From the NCBI GenBank assembly GCA_040387555.1, contig JAZKDO010000006.1:186001-250000 (forward strand): a stretch of DNA of 64,000 nucleotides, given 5' to 3'. The notes under the pieces are model-generated. The model worked only from the letters and a program-made list of their open reading frames with translations. It made no database searches and was not told the DNA's origin. How positions within the stretch are numbered: the stretch's first letter is position 1; each line of letters begins with the position of its first letter. Made by a program: the position numbers and the translations under genes. This DNA comes from UBA4416 sp040387555 (GTDB taxonomy: Bacteria; Bacteroidota; Bacteroidia; B-17B0; Aurantibacillaceae). Positions 34,269-43,764 of the stretch are shown here, piece by piece.

Positions 34269-36506
34269 ATGAAATGGCTTTTAGTCTATACCGTGTTTCT
34301 CTTATTACCTCTGAGGGTCATCACTCAGAACCAACAATTTATTAGGGGACACTGTGTCAATGAGTCCACACAACGACCTGTCCCTGGCGCTATCATTTAT
34401 TTTTCGGGCACTGAAGACTATAAAACCGAAACCGATACGAGCGGCAATTATGAAATAGCAGTGCAACCGGGGATATACAGGATGATGATTGAGCATCCGG
34501 GTTTCAAAAGCTTTATCATAGAAAACATCAGGATAGATGCAGGTAAACAACAGGTCCAGAATTTCGAACTCATTGAGTTAATGGTTGATCTTTCACCTGT
34601 AACTGTTAAGCCCGCTAAAAGTAATGATGTTGAATTATCTAACTGGCATCTGCAACAGTATGCAGCTGTTTTTTATGACCCGGCAAGAGTAGTTAGTTCG
34701 CATGCAGGAGTCGTGAACAGCGACGACCAGGCAAATCACCTTACGATTAGGGGCACTTCCCCCAATTACATTCAATGGAAAATTGAAGGAGTGGAAGTCG
34801 TTAACCCCAATCATCTGGAAAATTCAGGCACGCTCAATGACCGTCCTGCTTTAAACGGAGGTGGTGTCAGTATGATCAGCGCACAACTCTTAGAGACATC
34901 CGGTTTTCATTTTGCGCCATTCAATCCACTTTCAGGCAATGCCTTATCAGGCATCTTCGATCTTAAACTAAGAACCGGAAATGAAAAAAAAATGGAACGA
35001 ACAGTACAAGCCAGTTTTCTGGGAACAGATATTTGTCTTGAAGGCCCTTTCTCCAAAAAAAGTAAAACCTCTTATCTTATTAATTTCAGATATTCTACCA
35101 TCGGTTTACTCAGTAAGTTGGGCGTTAATTTTGGAGATGAAAAAACAAATTATAAAGACCTTTCTTTTTTAGTGGCTTATCCAATGAAGCATACTATTAT
35201 AAAACTATTCGGCATCATAGGCAACAGTGAAACACTATTTAAGGGGAAAGAGGACAGTTCTAAAGTGGAGATTCAAAAAGAATTGCATAACATCAACTAT
35301 CATTCGTTTACGGCTATTGGAGGTTTAAATGTCACCACTTCGCTTTCGAATACTTTATTTATAAAAACAGTACTGGCTTACTCCACGAAGAAAACCAACA
35401 GAACTTCGGTGCCAAGCAGTGTATTATGGCTGAGTGAAAATTCTGAATCGGATGATTATCAACAGGAAAAAATAAGTGCCGTGAGTTTTATTTCAAAACG
35501 TATCAGTCATCATACCCGCATGAAAGCAGGCTCTTATGTTAATGTTTTTACTACTGAAATTACTTCGACTTTAAACAACATGCCAATAATGAAAGGAAAG
35601 CTTAATGAGCCATTGGTGCAGCCCTTCATTTCTTTAGAAAGCAGCCTCTTAAAGAAATTTGAATTACAATTAGGGCTTCATGGTTTTTATCAGCCACGCA
35701 TTAATTATTTTTCTTTACAGCCAAGAGCGATGGTTAAATATACGCTCTCTGATATTCAGGATGTAGCCATTAATTATGGAGAGGCCAGTCAGCTGCACCC
35801 CGGGAACATTTACCTGAGTAATTCCTTCAATATAAATTTAAAACCGGTTCGTTCCCGCTCACTTTCTTTTTCTTATAATCTAAAGTTCCGTGCGAATACT
35901 TTTAAGACAGAAATTTACTATAAGTGGTATGATCAGCTTCCTGTAAATTCAGAGAAACATTTTTCCTCCTTTAATTATTTTAATGAGTACCTGAACATTC
36001 CGTTAACTCAAAATGGTAAAGCAAAAGTATCTGGCGTTGATTTTATTTTTGAAAAACAATTTAAAGGATTTTATATCATTCCTTCAGTGAGCATTTATAA
36101 TAGTTCTTATACAACCGGTGGTGACACTTATTATGACGGACGTTTCAACACCAACTATAATGCAGTACTCACAACGGGTAAAGAATTCAGATTGAAAGAC
36201 GGAAGGAAATTTTTAAGTGCTGATCTTCGGGCTATTTCCAGAAATGGCTATAAAGAAACAAGAACGAATGATCCTGACAATCAATACCACTATGATGTTC
36301 AGCTCCCCTCCTACTTCAGAATCGATCTTCGCTTCAGCTACCGCAAAAACAGGGAACGAAGTACTGTGATCTGGGCACTGGATATTCAAAACGCAAGCAA
36401 TACAAAAAATGTGGCGTATCATTATTACGATTCCTTTACGCAAAAAACAGAGACCCGCTATCAACTTGGATTGATTCCCGTATTAAGCTATAAAATTCTG
36501 TTTTAA
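34269..36506 (+). CDS. TonB-dependent outer-membrane receptor
   Basis: A 745-residue outer-membrane protein with a signal peptide (to RVITQN) and an N-terminal carboxypeptidase-regulatory-like domain (FIRGHCVNESTQRPVPGAII, about 24-105). A plug domain (about 115-235) includes DQANHLTIRGTSPNYIQWKI. A long C-terminal beta-barrel ends in YQLGLIPVLSYKILF with a terminal aromatic residue. It is shorter than SusC proteins and has no SusD partner nearby. Its place behind a sugar dehydrogenase and cytochrome suggests import of the substrate or of a cofactor for that enzyme (inference). Confidence 0.85.
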   Translation: MKWLLVYTVFLLLPLRVITQNQQFIRGHCVNESTQRPVPGAIIYFSGTEDYKTETDTSGNYEIAVQPGIYRMMIEHPGFKSFIIENIRIDAGKQQVQNFELIELMVDLSPVTVKPAKSNDVELSNWHLQQYAAVFYDPARVVSSHAGVVNSDDQANHLTIRGTSPNYIQWKIEGVEVVNPNHLENSGTLNDRPALNGGGVSMISAQLLETSGFHFAPFNPLSGNALSGIFDLKLRTGNEKKMERTVQASFLGTDICLEGPFSKKSKTSYLINFRYSTIGLLSKLGVNFGDEKTNYKDLSFLVAYPMKHTIIKLFGIIGNSETLFKGKEDSSKVEIQKELHNINYHSFTAIGGLNVTTSLSNTLFIKTVLAYSTKKTNRTSVPSSVLWLSENSESDDYQQEKISAVSFISKRISHHTRMKAGSYVNVFTTEITSTLNNMPIMKGKLNEPLVQPFISLESSLLKKFELQLGLHGFYQPRINYFSLQPRAMVKYTLSDIQDVAINYGEASQLHPGNIYLSNSFNINLKPVRSRSLSFSYNLKFRANTFKTEIYYKWYDQLPVNSEKHFSSFNYFNEYLNIPLTQNGKAKVSGVDFIFEKQFKGFYIIPSVSIYNSSYTTGGDTYYDGRFNTNYNAVLTTGKEFRLKDGRKFLSADLRAISRNGYKETRTNDPDNQYHYDVQLPSYFRIDLRFSYRKNRERSTVIWALDIQNASNTKNVAYHYYDSFTQKTETRYQLGLIPVLSYKILF

Positions 36507-36640
36507 AATAATTGAATGATCTTCTTTTGAAATGCGAGGAATATGCAATTTATTAAAGGTATTATAAAGATTATATAAGGTCGTTTTGTATGCAATGCCT
36601 TAATTTTATCTGTGGCTTTAAATATTAACACAATCACTAC

Positions 36641-38098
36641 ATGAAAAATAAATTTACGCTCTTAGGTCTCACATTCATACTTTTTGGAATAACCTATATC
36701 GCAAACGCACAAAACGTTAATATACCGGATGCCAATTTTAAATCGTACCTGCTTGGCAATATACTGATCAATACAAACATGGATAGTGAAATCCAGGTTT
36801 CGGAAGCTGCTGCTTATACGGGATTAATGAATGTTTCAAGTAAGAGTATAGCGAACCTCACAGGCATTGAAGCTTTTACAGCCATTACCACCTTATACTG
36901 CGCCAACAATCAACTCACGAGTTTAAATTTGTCCTCCAATACGGCACTCGAAAATTTAGAATGTGAAAATAATTTACTCACCAGTTTAAACGTTACCGGT
37001 GCTTCGTCCCTGGATTATATACATTGCTTCTCCAACCAGTTAACGAGTCTGGATGTATCAGCGAATCCTGCCCTGACGGATGTAACATGCTACTCTAATC
37101 AATTAACGAGTTTAAATGTGAACGGACTGTTAAACCTGACGGAGCTCTATTGTTACTCGAATCAATTAACCAGTTTAAACGTTTCCACGAATACTGCTCT
37201 GGCTACTTTAAAATGTCATATCAATCAATTAACAAGCTTAAATGTTTCCACAAATAATTCTCTGACTTATCTCGACTGTAGCAACAACCAACTCACGAGT
37301 CTGAATGTGGCGACTCCTTCCCTGGTTCGCCTGTACTGTTCTTACAATCCTTTGCAAAGTTTGAATGTAGCCGCCAACACGGCCCTTCAATACCTGTGGT
37401 GCGACAGTAATCAATTAACGAACTTAAATGTTTCAACCAATACAGCTCTAACATCCTTGCATTGCAGCATCAATCAGTTAAGCAGTTTAAATGTGTCTGC
37501 AAATACAGCGCTGCAGGATTTAGACTGTTACAACAATAATTTAAGCAGCTTAAATGTCTCATCCAATTTGGCGCTCACCAGTTTATCCTGTGCTGATAAC
37601 CAGATAATGGCTTTAAATCTAAGCGCCAATACTTCTCTTACAGAAGTGGTTTGTAGCGGCAACCAGCTAACGAGTTTAAATGTAAAAAATGGAAACAATA
37701 ATAGCCTTGCTTTTTTCAATGCCACCGGCAACCCGAATCTTGCCTGTATTGAAGTAGATAACCCTGCTTATTCAACTTCAACCTGGATAAACGGAAAAGA
37801 TGCCACTGCCATTTATAGCACGAACTGCGCTAATCTGAACGTGCGTAACCTCACTTCTTCTAATACCGGCATTCAGATCTATCCAAGTCCATCTACCGGA
37901 ATAGTTACCATAGAGAACGATCATCTCACCAATATGACCATTGGTGTTTATGACCTGACCGGGAAATGTATTTATCAAAAACATTCCTCTGCCTTGTTAA
38001 ATCAATCTATCGATTTAAGCAGCGCTTCAAAAGGTGTTTATTTTGTAAAGGTGATTGCCGACGATCATCAGATCATTAAAAAAATGGTGATTCAATAA
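36641..38098 (+). CDS. Secreted leucine-rich-repeat protein with T9SS sorting domain
   Basis: A 485-residue paralogue of the 18298 product: signal peptide ending NAQNVNIPD, the same cap (INTNMDSEIQVSEAAAYTG), then about 15 LRRs with consensus LTSLNVSTNTALxxLxCxxN. The closing block LTSLNVKNGNNNSLAFF is shared with the other gene, and a sorting domain starts at IYPSPSTG. The repeats are less uniform than in the paralogue. It ends just before a bidirectional terminator shared with the convergent OmpA gene. Confidence 0.85.
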   Translation: MKNKFTLLGLTFILFGITYIANAQNVNIPDANFKSYLLGNILINTNMDSEIQVSEAAAYTGLMNVSSKSIANLTGIEAFTAITTLYCANNQLTSLNLSSNTALENLECENNLLTSLNVTGASSLDYIHCFSNQLTSLDVSANPALTDVTCYSNQLTSLNVNGLLNLTELYCYSNQLTSLNVSTNTALATLKCHINQLTSLNVSTNNSLTYLDCSNNQLTSLNVATPSLVRLYCSYNPLQSLNVAANTALQYLWCDSNQLTNLNVSTNTALTSLHCSINQLSSLNVSANTALQDLDCYNNNLSSLNVSSNLALTSLSCADNQIMALNLSANTSLTEVVCSGNQLTSLNVKNGNNNSLAFFNATGNPNLACIEVDNPAYSTSTWINGKDATAIYSTNCANLNVRNLTSSNTGIQIYPSPSTGIVTIENDHLTNMTIGVYDLTGKCIYQKHSSALLNQSIDLSSASKGVYFVKVIADDHQIIKKMVIQ

Positions 38099-38199
38099 TT
38101 CCAATTTGTACATCTAGTAGCCGATCTTAACCATTTCCGCATAGGCTTGTACAAAAATCCATGCCTCAGCTTTATTTCTATTTACCGAAACCATTGCAA

Positions 38200-38230
38200 A
38201 ACAAAAAAGCCCCGCTATTCAGCGGGGCTT
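38200..38230 (-). terminator. Terminator between convergent genes, strongest for the OmpA gene
   Basis: Perfect 10-base GC-rich stem AAGCCCCGCT (38207-38216) / AGCGGGGCTT (38221-38230), loop ATTC. On the minus strand it runs into TTTTTTG. On the plus strand the T tail is short (TTTC). Confidence 0.88.
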
Positions 38231-38287
38231 TCAATAAAAAATTTAATTTAAACCGCCGGTTTCGAGAGCCTCAACCTGCGGTTAACT

Positions 38288-40654
38288 TTACTTACTCTTA
38301 AATTCTACTTTCATTTCCACACGACGGTTTTTCTGACGGCCTGTTTCTGTTGCGTTATCTGCGATTGGCATATTAGGGCCAAACCATTCAGTACTAATTT
38401 TGTCGGCTTTTGCCCCTTTAGTTACTAAGTATTTTTTCACTGCTTTGGCGCGTTTCTCTGATAATAAAAGATTCTTAGCGGCATCACCCTGGTTATCAGT
38501 GTGACCTGATAATCTTAATGTCCAATCATCAGCATGTTGTTTCATCAGGCCAGCAAGCTCGTTTAATGATTTAAACGAAACAGGCTTAATAATATCCTTA
38601 CCGGTTGCAAACTCTAAGCTAGAGAACGCTTTCTCCAGGATCTTCTGCTCTTCGGCTTTTAATACCGGTGCAGGTTGGCAACCTCTTAATTCTTTTAATC
38701 CTGCTAATGAAGGGCAATCATCCTCCCTGTCTACAACTCCATCACCATCAGTGTCCGGCCAAGGACAACCTTTGTTATCCACTGCTCCAATAATTTCAGG
38801 ACAGTCATCATCTTTATCCAATACTGTATCACCATCTTTATCAGGGCAACCTTTAAATTCCTTAGGGCCTTTTACATCAGGGCAGGCATCATCCTTATCC
38901 GGAGTTAAATCGTTATCACGATCAGGACAACCATTAAAATCAATTAAGCCGGCTTCTTCAGGACAGGCATCTTCTTTGTCCATAATGTTATCTCCATCTT
39001 TATCCGGGCATCCTTTAAAAGCAGGTAAACCTTTATCTTCAGGGCAAGCGTCTTCCGAATCCATAATACCATCGGCATCTTTATCAGGGCAACCATTCAA
39101 TTCTTTTAAACCTGCTATATCCGGACACTTGTCATCCAAATCTTTGATGCCGTCACCATCCTTATCCGGACAACCCTGCAAGGACTCTAAACCAAATGTT
39201 TCAGGGCACAAATCTTTTTTATCAGCAATACCATCTTTATCCTTGTCCTTCATTTTTTTACCGATGGTTAGATTGAAACCAACACGCACATTAATGTTTT
39301 TGGTATAGGCAGGCACATAAGCCTTGTTGTATTTATCCATCACTAAAACACCAAGCACGTTATCACTGATAACATACCACTGAAACCAGCCCGGATTTAA
39401 TACTAAACCTAAACCTACATTGTTATAACTTCTGTTTAACATGGAGTAAGAAATTGATGCGTTTAACCAACGACCAACAGTTGTATTAAATGATAAGCTG
39501 GCAGCAGGATGTATTTTTTTATCGTAAAACTGGCCATACAATAATAAGCTCGCAAAATTCTTTTCATTAATGTGGTAGCTTCCTCCAAGGTAAATTTTGG
39601 TGCTTAAGTTGGTACGGTACGTATTAACATTTTCTTCAATCTTAAATTGCTCAGCAATAGAATCAATAGTTTTGTTAAAGGATTCTGCAAGGGTTGTACT
39701 ATCGTTAATAAAATCTTTTAAGTTAACACCTGAGAATGTTACAGAAGAACCCGGGTTGGCACTCACGTAATTCTTTGTTGCTTCCTTCCATTCAATAAAA
39801 CCAAGATCTAAAACAGAGGCCGATACGGACCATTTATTATTAAGGATATAATTAGCACCAAGGTCAATTCCTACACCTGAATTTTTAGTGTTGAAGAAAT
39901 AGCGCATTGGAGAAAAATTTTGTTGTGAACGTGAATTGGTATCAAGACCAGAGGTGTAAATAGCGATGTCTGATTTAGCAGTCAGGTCAAAATTCTGCGC
40001 TCCTGTAGTTAAGGATACATCCGATTTTTTTGTATAAATATTTTCCTGGCCCATCAGATATTTTACTTTAACACCAAGGGTCAATTTTTTCTCAATTACT
40101 TCGCGGCTGAAACCAACACTTACATCCGTATAATGCATCATATCCACACCAAAATTAAATTTTTGTTCCTGGCCAATCGTTGCATCTGCTCCGTTACCAT
40201 TAATCAATACATTTAAAAAATCTTGTGGGTATCTCATTCTGAGATCCATTTTATTGGACACATTAAAGCTTAAATAATTCTTCTTTTTAATTCTGAAACC
40301 AAAAGTCAATAAGTCAATATGAAGCGCGGTAGTTAAGTAGTTATTCTTTTTAGTTTTAGAAATCATATTATCAAAATCATAATAAGTCTTTCCATCGCTA
40401 TCCTGTTTAACCAAGTCGGATAACTTAAATCCGCTGTTGCTAATATTTATGTATGCTGAAGGAATAGGAAACGGTGGGAACAAAGGCGCGATGGCGATAT
40501 TTATTTTTGCTGTTGGGGTAAAAGCCGGGTTTGCATGAACTTGGGTTTGCTGCAACGATGTAATGTTGTACATCGTTAAATTTTGCTGTGCCATTACCGA
40601 AAAAGACAAAACTGAGAAAAATAAGAAGCTTATTAAATGTTGTTTTAGTTTCAT
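38288..40654 (-). CDS. Outer-membrane protein: DUF5723-like barrel, thrombospondin type 3 repeats and OmpA domain
   Basis: A 788-residue protein with a signal peptide (to VMAQ) and an N-terminal beta-barrel-like region (about 25-470) of the DUF5723 type. Seven thrombospondin type 3 calcium-binding repeats follow (about 475-665), each like GCPDKDGDGIKDLDDKCPD. A C-terminal OmpA peptidoglycan-binding domain contains LRLSGHTDNQGDAAKNLLLS and ADNATETGRQKNRRVEM. The OmpA domain anchors the protein to peptidoglycan, and the acidic repeats probably form a stiff calcium-stabilised spacer. The lipoprotein gene upstream on the same strand is probably linked functionally. Confidence 0.88.
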   Translation of the reverse strand: MKLKQHLISFLFFSVLSFSVMAQQNLTMYNITSLQQTQVHANPAFTPTAKINIAIAPLFPPFPIPSAYINISNSGFKLSDLVKQDSDGKTYYDFDNMISKTKKNNYLTTALHIDLLTFGFRIKKKNYLSFNVSNKMDLRMRYPQDFLNVLINGNGADATIGQEQKFNFGVDMMHYTDVSVGFSREVIEKKLTLGVKVKYLMGQENIYTKKSDVSLTTGAQNFDLTAKSDIAIYTSGLDTNSRSQQNFSPMRYFFNTKNSGVGIDLGANYILNNKWSVSASVLDLGFIEWKEATKNYVSANPGSSVTFSGVNLKDFINDSTTLAESFNKTIDSIAEQFKIEENVNTYRTNLSTKIYLGGSYHINEKNFASLLLYGQFYDKKIHPAASLSFNTTVGRWLNASISYSMLNRSYNNVGLGLVLNPGWFQWYVISDNVLGVLVMDKYNKAYVPAYTKNINVRVGFNLTIGKKMKDKDKDGIADKKDLCPETFGLESLQGCPDKDGDGIKDLDDKCPDIAGLKELNGCPDKDADGIMDSEDACPEDKGLPAFKGCPDKDGDNIMDKEDACPEEAGLIDFNGCPDRDNDLTPDKDDACPDVKGPKEFKGCPDKDGDTVLDKDDDCPEIIGAVDNKGCPWPDTDGDGVVDREDDCPSLAGLKELRGCQPAPVLKAEEQKILEKAFSSLEFATGKDIIKPVSFKSLNELAGLMKQHADDWTLRLSGHTDNQGDAAKNLLLSEKRAKAVKKYLVTKGAKADKISTEWFGPNMPIADNATETGRQKNRRVEMKVEFKSK

Positions 40655-40761
40655 AAATAGTTAATGTTATTATATTTTTTGTTTTATGACAATAGCAATG
40701 TGTGTTTGACTAACACTTTGCTATTTCATAAACAGTTATAAGATTGTATGAATATTTTTAA

Positions 40762-42426
40762 TTATTTTTTTAAGGGGAAATTAAATTCTCCTTTTACGCC
40801 CATTCTTATATCGAGACGATAATGATCATAGATCTTAATGTCAGACGCTCCATAATTCGTAGTACTTCCAATGGCTCTCACAATGATATGCTTCACCGTT
40901 TTTAAATTATTAATCTGAGCTTTTGACAAAGTAAAGTCATTGGTTTTTTCAGTTTTACCAATCACAATACCGTTTCCATCAATTGGAGCAGATTTAATCA
41001 CATCGGCATACAAGGCTCCCTGCGCCAGAGTTTGCATCACCACATAATTTGTATCTACAAAATCAAGGTTCATTGATACATCGAACGGAAATCCATTATT
41101 AGCGTATACTCTAAATAACATTGTGTTAATATTATCTGAAGTTTGTTCTCCAAAATCAAAAGGAATGGTATCCCTGAAAATAAAATCCCAGGCCCCGCCA
41201 TATAAGGGCATTTTTAGTTCCATATCCACTTTAAACTGACTTTGATCTGTGATAAAATTTCGTTGAGATGCAGAAGGTGTACCGTTAGGATTGGTTTGTG
41301 AAGCTACATTATAAATAAAACTTTTAGGCTTAGAATTAATAATGGCGTTGAGTTGCGTTGCTGAAGGCCCGCCAATGGTTGTTGGAGTTGTAATTGCCGA
41401 TGCACCTACTACAACCGGCGCATTAATATCAAGGTTATTATAAGCTGATGGTAATGGTACAGACGAATAAGGAAACGTTTGGCCCGGCCCATAAGGAAAT
41501 AACTGAATGTTATTTAAACGGATTGGAATACCATAAGAATTATCCACAGTAAAATCAATGGTAGCGTAATTGATTCGGAAATCACCGCCACCTGGTACCA
41601 CGTTTTTGAAAATAGAAATTGCTACCGTATCAATATTTGCCCCAATACTTTGCTGGCCAACATCACCCTTAATTAAAGAAAAACTTTGGTTTGAAAATGT
41701 TTGAGAAATCTGGAAAGATTCAGCAACCGTTGAAACGGCAGATGTTTTAGTAGCTACAATCTTATAGTTTACCAAAAACTGGTTAGTAGTCGTTCCGCCA
41801 TTTGTCATATCAAATATATAATTTGAAAGATCAACATACTGATTCACATTGATGTTTCCACCGCTGGATGCCGGAATTGCTATTGTTTGTAAAAAGGGAA
41901 TTCCACCTTTTTTAGCATTAGGAATTGAAATAGTAAGTAAAGAACTTTGTTTAAATGTAGAATTAACACTGATATTGAAATCACATGTTTTTAAAGTTAA
42001 CTCATCAATCTGCACAGAAGCATTCCCTGTAGAATAATTTACCATGGTATTAAAATTCATGGTGTAAGTAGAACCTGTTGGCAATGTATTCAAAGCAACC
42101 GCATCACCAGCAGTTAAATTATAATTGGTGTTTACATTATTATTAGTTAAAGGAATAAGATCTGTTCCTTTAACAGAAAACAAATTTCCTTTGTAAACCA
42201 AGGTACAAAAGCCGGTTCCATCTACCTGAATCTGGCCATTTTTATCTGTTTCCAATAAAATGTCGCGGATGGTGAAGGAACTGTTTACTAATGGTATAGC
42301 GAGTTCAGGTGTCCATTGCTGGTCGGCCATATTATCCATGTCAATATTTTTTTTGACACATGAATTAAATGTAACCACTGCTATTATCAGAGGCAGGATC
42401 CCTTGTTTAAACGTTTTTATAGCCAT
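40762..42426 (-). CDS. Large hypothetical lipoprotein
   Basis: A 554-residue protein with lipobox FNSC (Cys 22) and a wholly beta-rich mature part: many alternating hydrophobic/polar strands, Asn/Thr-rich, with few Cys. The start QQWTPELAIPLVNSSFTIRDIL is found in Bacteroidota lipoproteins of unknown role. It precedes the DUF5723/OmpA gene by 107 bases on the same strand, so the two may form an envelope complex (inference). I recognise no enzymatic motif. Confidence 0.72.
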   Translation of the reverse strand: MAIKTFKQGILPLIIAVVTFNSCVKKNIDMDNMADQQWTPELAIPLVNSSFTIRDILLETDKNGQIQVDGTGFCTLVYKGNLFSVKGTDLIPLTNNNVNTNYNLTAGDAVALNTLPTGSTYTMNFNTMVNYSTGNASVQIDELTLKTCDFNISVNSTFKQSSLLTISIPNAKKGGIPFLQTIAIPASSGGNINVNQYVDLSNYIFDMTNGGTTTNQFLVNYKIVATKTSAVSTVAESFQISQTFSNQSFSLIKGDVGQQSIGANIDTVAISIFKNVVPGGGDFRINYATIDFTVDNSYGIPIRLNNIQLFPYGPGQTFPYSSVPLPSAYNNLDINAPVVVGASAITTPTTIGGPSATQLNAIINSKPKSFIYNVASQTNPNGTPSASQRNFITDQSQFKVDMELKMPLYGGAWDFIFRDTIPFDFGEQTSDNINTMLFRVYANNGFPFDVSMNLDFVDTNYVVMQTLAQGALYADVIKSAPIDGNGIVIGKTEKTNDFTLSKAQINNLKTVKHIIVRAIGSTTNYGASDIKIYDHYRLDIRMGVKGEFNFPLKK

Positions 42427-42472
42427 GATTTACTTAAATAATATAATTGTTTAAAATTCAATAATTTAGCGG

Positions 42473-42480
42473 CAAATTTA
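42473..42480 (-). promoter_or_regulatory. Promoter -7 box of the 40762 lipoprotein gene
   Basis: On the minus strand TAAATTTG is an exact match 46 bases before the ATG. A -33 TTG is not evident. Confidence 0.45.
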
Positions 42481-42615
42481 ATATAAAAATCCGGTCGCCA
42501 TTTTTTTTATACAAAAATGATCCTTTTATCAGGAAAAACGGTAAGTGTTATTGGGTATTTTTCCTATTCACAATTGATTTAGTATCTTAGAGCCCTTATA
42601 GTGATAAAATAGAGT

Positions 42616-43686
42616 ATGCTAGATAAATTAGAAGAGATTAAGAGAAGATACAATGATGTTGAAGCTAAATTAGGAGATCCTGGCGTTATTGCCGATATGC
42701 GCCTGTTTAAAAAATTAAACATCGAATACAAGAGTTTGCAGCCAGTGGTAGAAGCCTATTACAAATACAAACAAATTACTGATAATATTAATGGCGCAAA
42801 AGAAGTTTTAGCCACCGAGAAAGACAAAGAATTTTTAGATATGGCCAAAGCGGAACTTGATGAGAACCGTTTAGCTGAAGAAAAATTACAGGAAGAAGTA
42901 CGCTTGTTATTAATCCCGAAAGATCCGGAAGATGCGAAGAACTGTACGATGGAAATCCGCGGTGGAACCGGTGGTGATGAAGCCGCCCTTTTTGCAGGTG
43001 ATTTATTTGAAATGTATCGTCGCTATTGTGAGATTAAAGGCTTTCAGTTAGAGGTTGTTGACGAAAGCCAGGGCTCCATGGGCGGTTATAAAGAAATCGT
43101 ATTTAACGTGAAAGGAGATAACGCATTTGGCACCATGAAATTTGAGAGCGGTGTGCATCGTGTACAACGTGTTCCTTCCACTGAGGCTGCCGGAAGGGTT
43201 CATACATCAGCCGCCACCGTAGTAGTGTTACCGGAAGCAGAAGAATGGGATATTGAAATTAAACCCGCAGATATTGAAATGGCTACAGCGCGAAGTGGTG
43301 GTGCAGGTGGACAAAATGTAAATAAGGTAGAATCGAAAGTAATTTTAACACATAAACCTTCCGGTATTGTGGTGACCTGTCAAACACAACGTAACCAGCT
43401 GGGGAACCGTGAAAAAGCCATGGAGATGCTTCGCTCTAAATTATATGATTTGGAGTTTCAAAAGCGCCTGGCAGAAACTACAGGACGAAGAAAAACAATG
43501 GTAAGTACTGGTGACCGTTCAGAAAAAATCAGGACTTATAATTACCCTCAGAATAGAATAACCGATCACCGAATTGGTTTGACTCTATATAATTTAACTG
43601 ACTTTACCAACGGATACATTCAACAAATGATAGATGCCTTGCAGTTTGCTGAAAACGCAGAGCGACTAAAAGAAGGAGGATTGTAG
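42616..43686 (+). CDS. prfA: Peptide chain release factor 1
   Basis: A 356-residue cytoplasmic factor that reads UAA and UAG and triggers release of the finished peptide. The catalytic GGQ is at residues 231-233 in ARSGGAGGQNVNKVES. The domain before it shows GGTGGDEAALFAGDLF, FESGVHRVQRVP and the type-1 block GRVHTSAATVVVLPEAEE. Length and coiled N-terminus are typical of RF1 rather than RF2, and no programmed frameshift is present. It is followed by pyrF after 78 bases, possibly in the same transcript. Confidence 0.95.
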   Translation: MLDKLEEIKRRYNDVEAKLGDPGVIADMRLFKKLNIEYKSLQPVVEAYYKYKQITDNINGAKEVLATEKDKEFLDMAKAELDENRLAEEKLQEEVRLLLIPKDPEDAKNCTMEIRGGTGGDEAALFAGDLFEMYRRYCEIKGFQLEVVDESQGSMGGYKEIVFNVKGDNAFGTMKFESGVHRVQRVPSTEAAGRVHTSAATVVVLPEAEEWDIEIKPADIEMATARSGGAGGQNVNKVESKVILTHKPSGIVVTCQTQRNQLGNREKAMEMLRSKLYDLEFQKRLAETTGRRKTMVSTGDRSEKIRTYNYPQNRITDHRIGLTLYNLTDFTNGYIQQMIDALQFAENAERLKEGGL

Positions 43687-43764
43687 ATAGTTATGAGTTT
43701 TTAGTTTTGAGTGTTTAATACAGAACAATTCAAAACTAAACACTAAACATTAAAACTTTAATTT

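Noticed and set aside
38751..39308. Long plus-strand open frame of Ser/Gly/Pro-rich repeats
   Set aside because: It is the antisense shadow of the thrombospondin type 3 repeats of the OmpA-family gene.
43690..43760. A/T-rich partly palindromic spacer between prfA and pyrF as a riboswitch or attenuator
   Set aside because: The pairing is imperfect and low in complexity, with no T tail. It looks like a decayed repeat.
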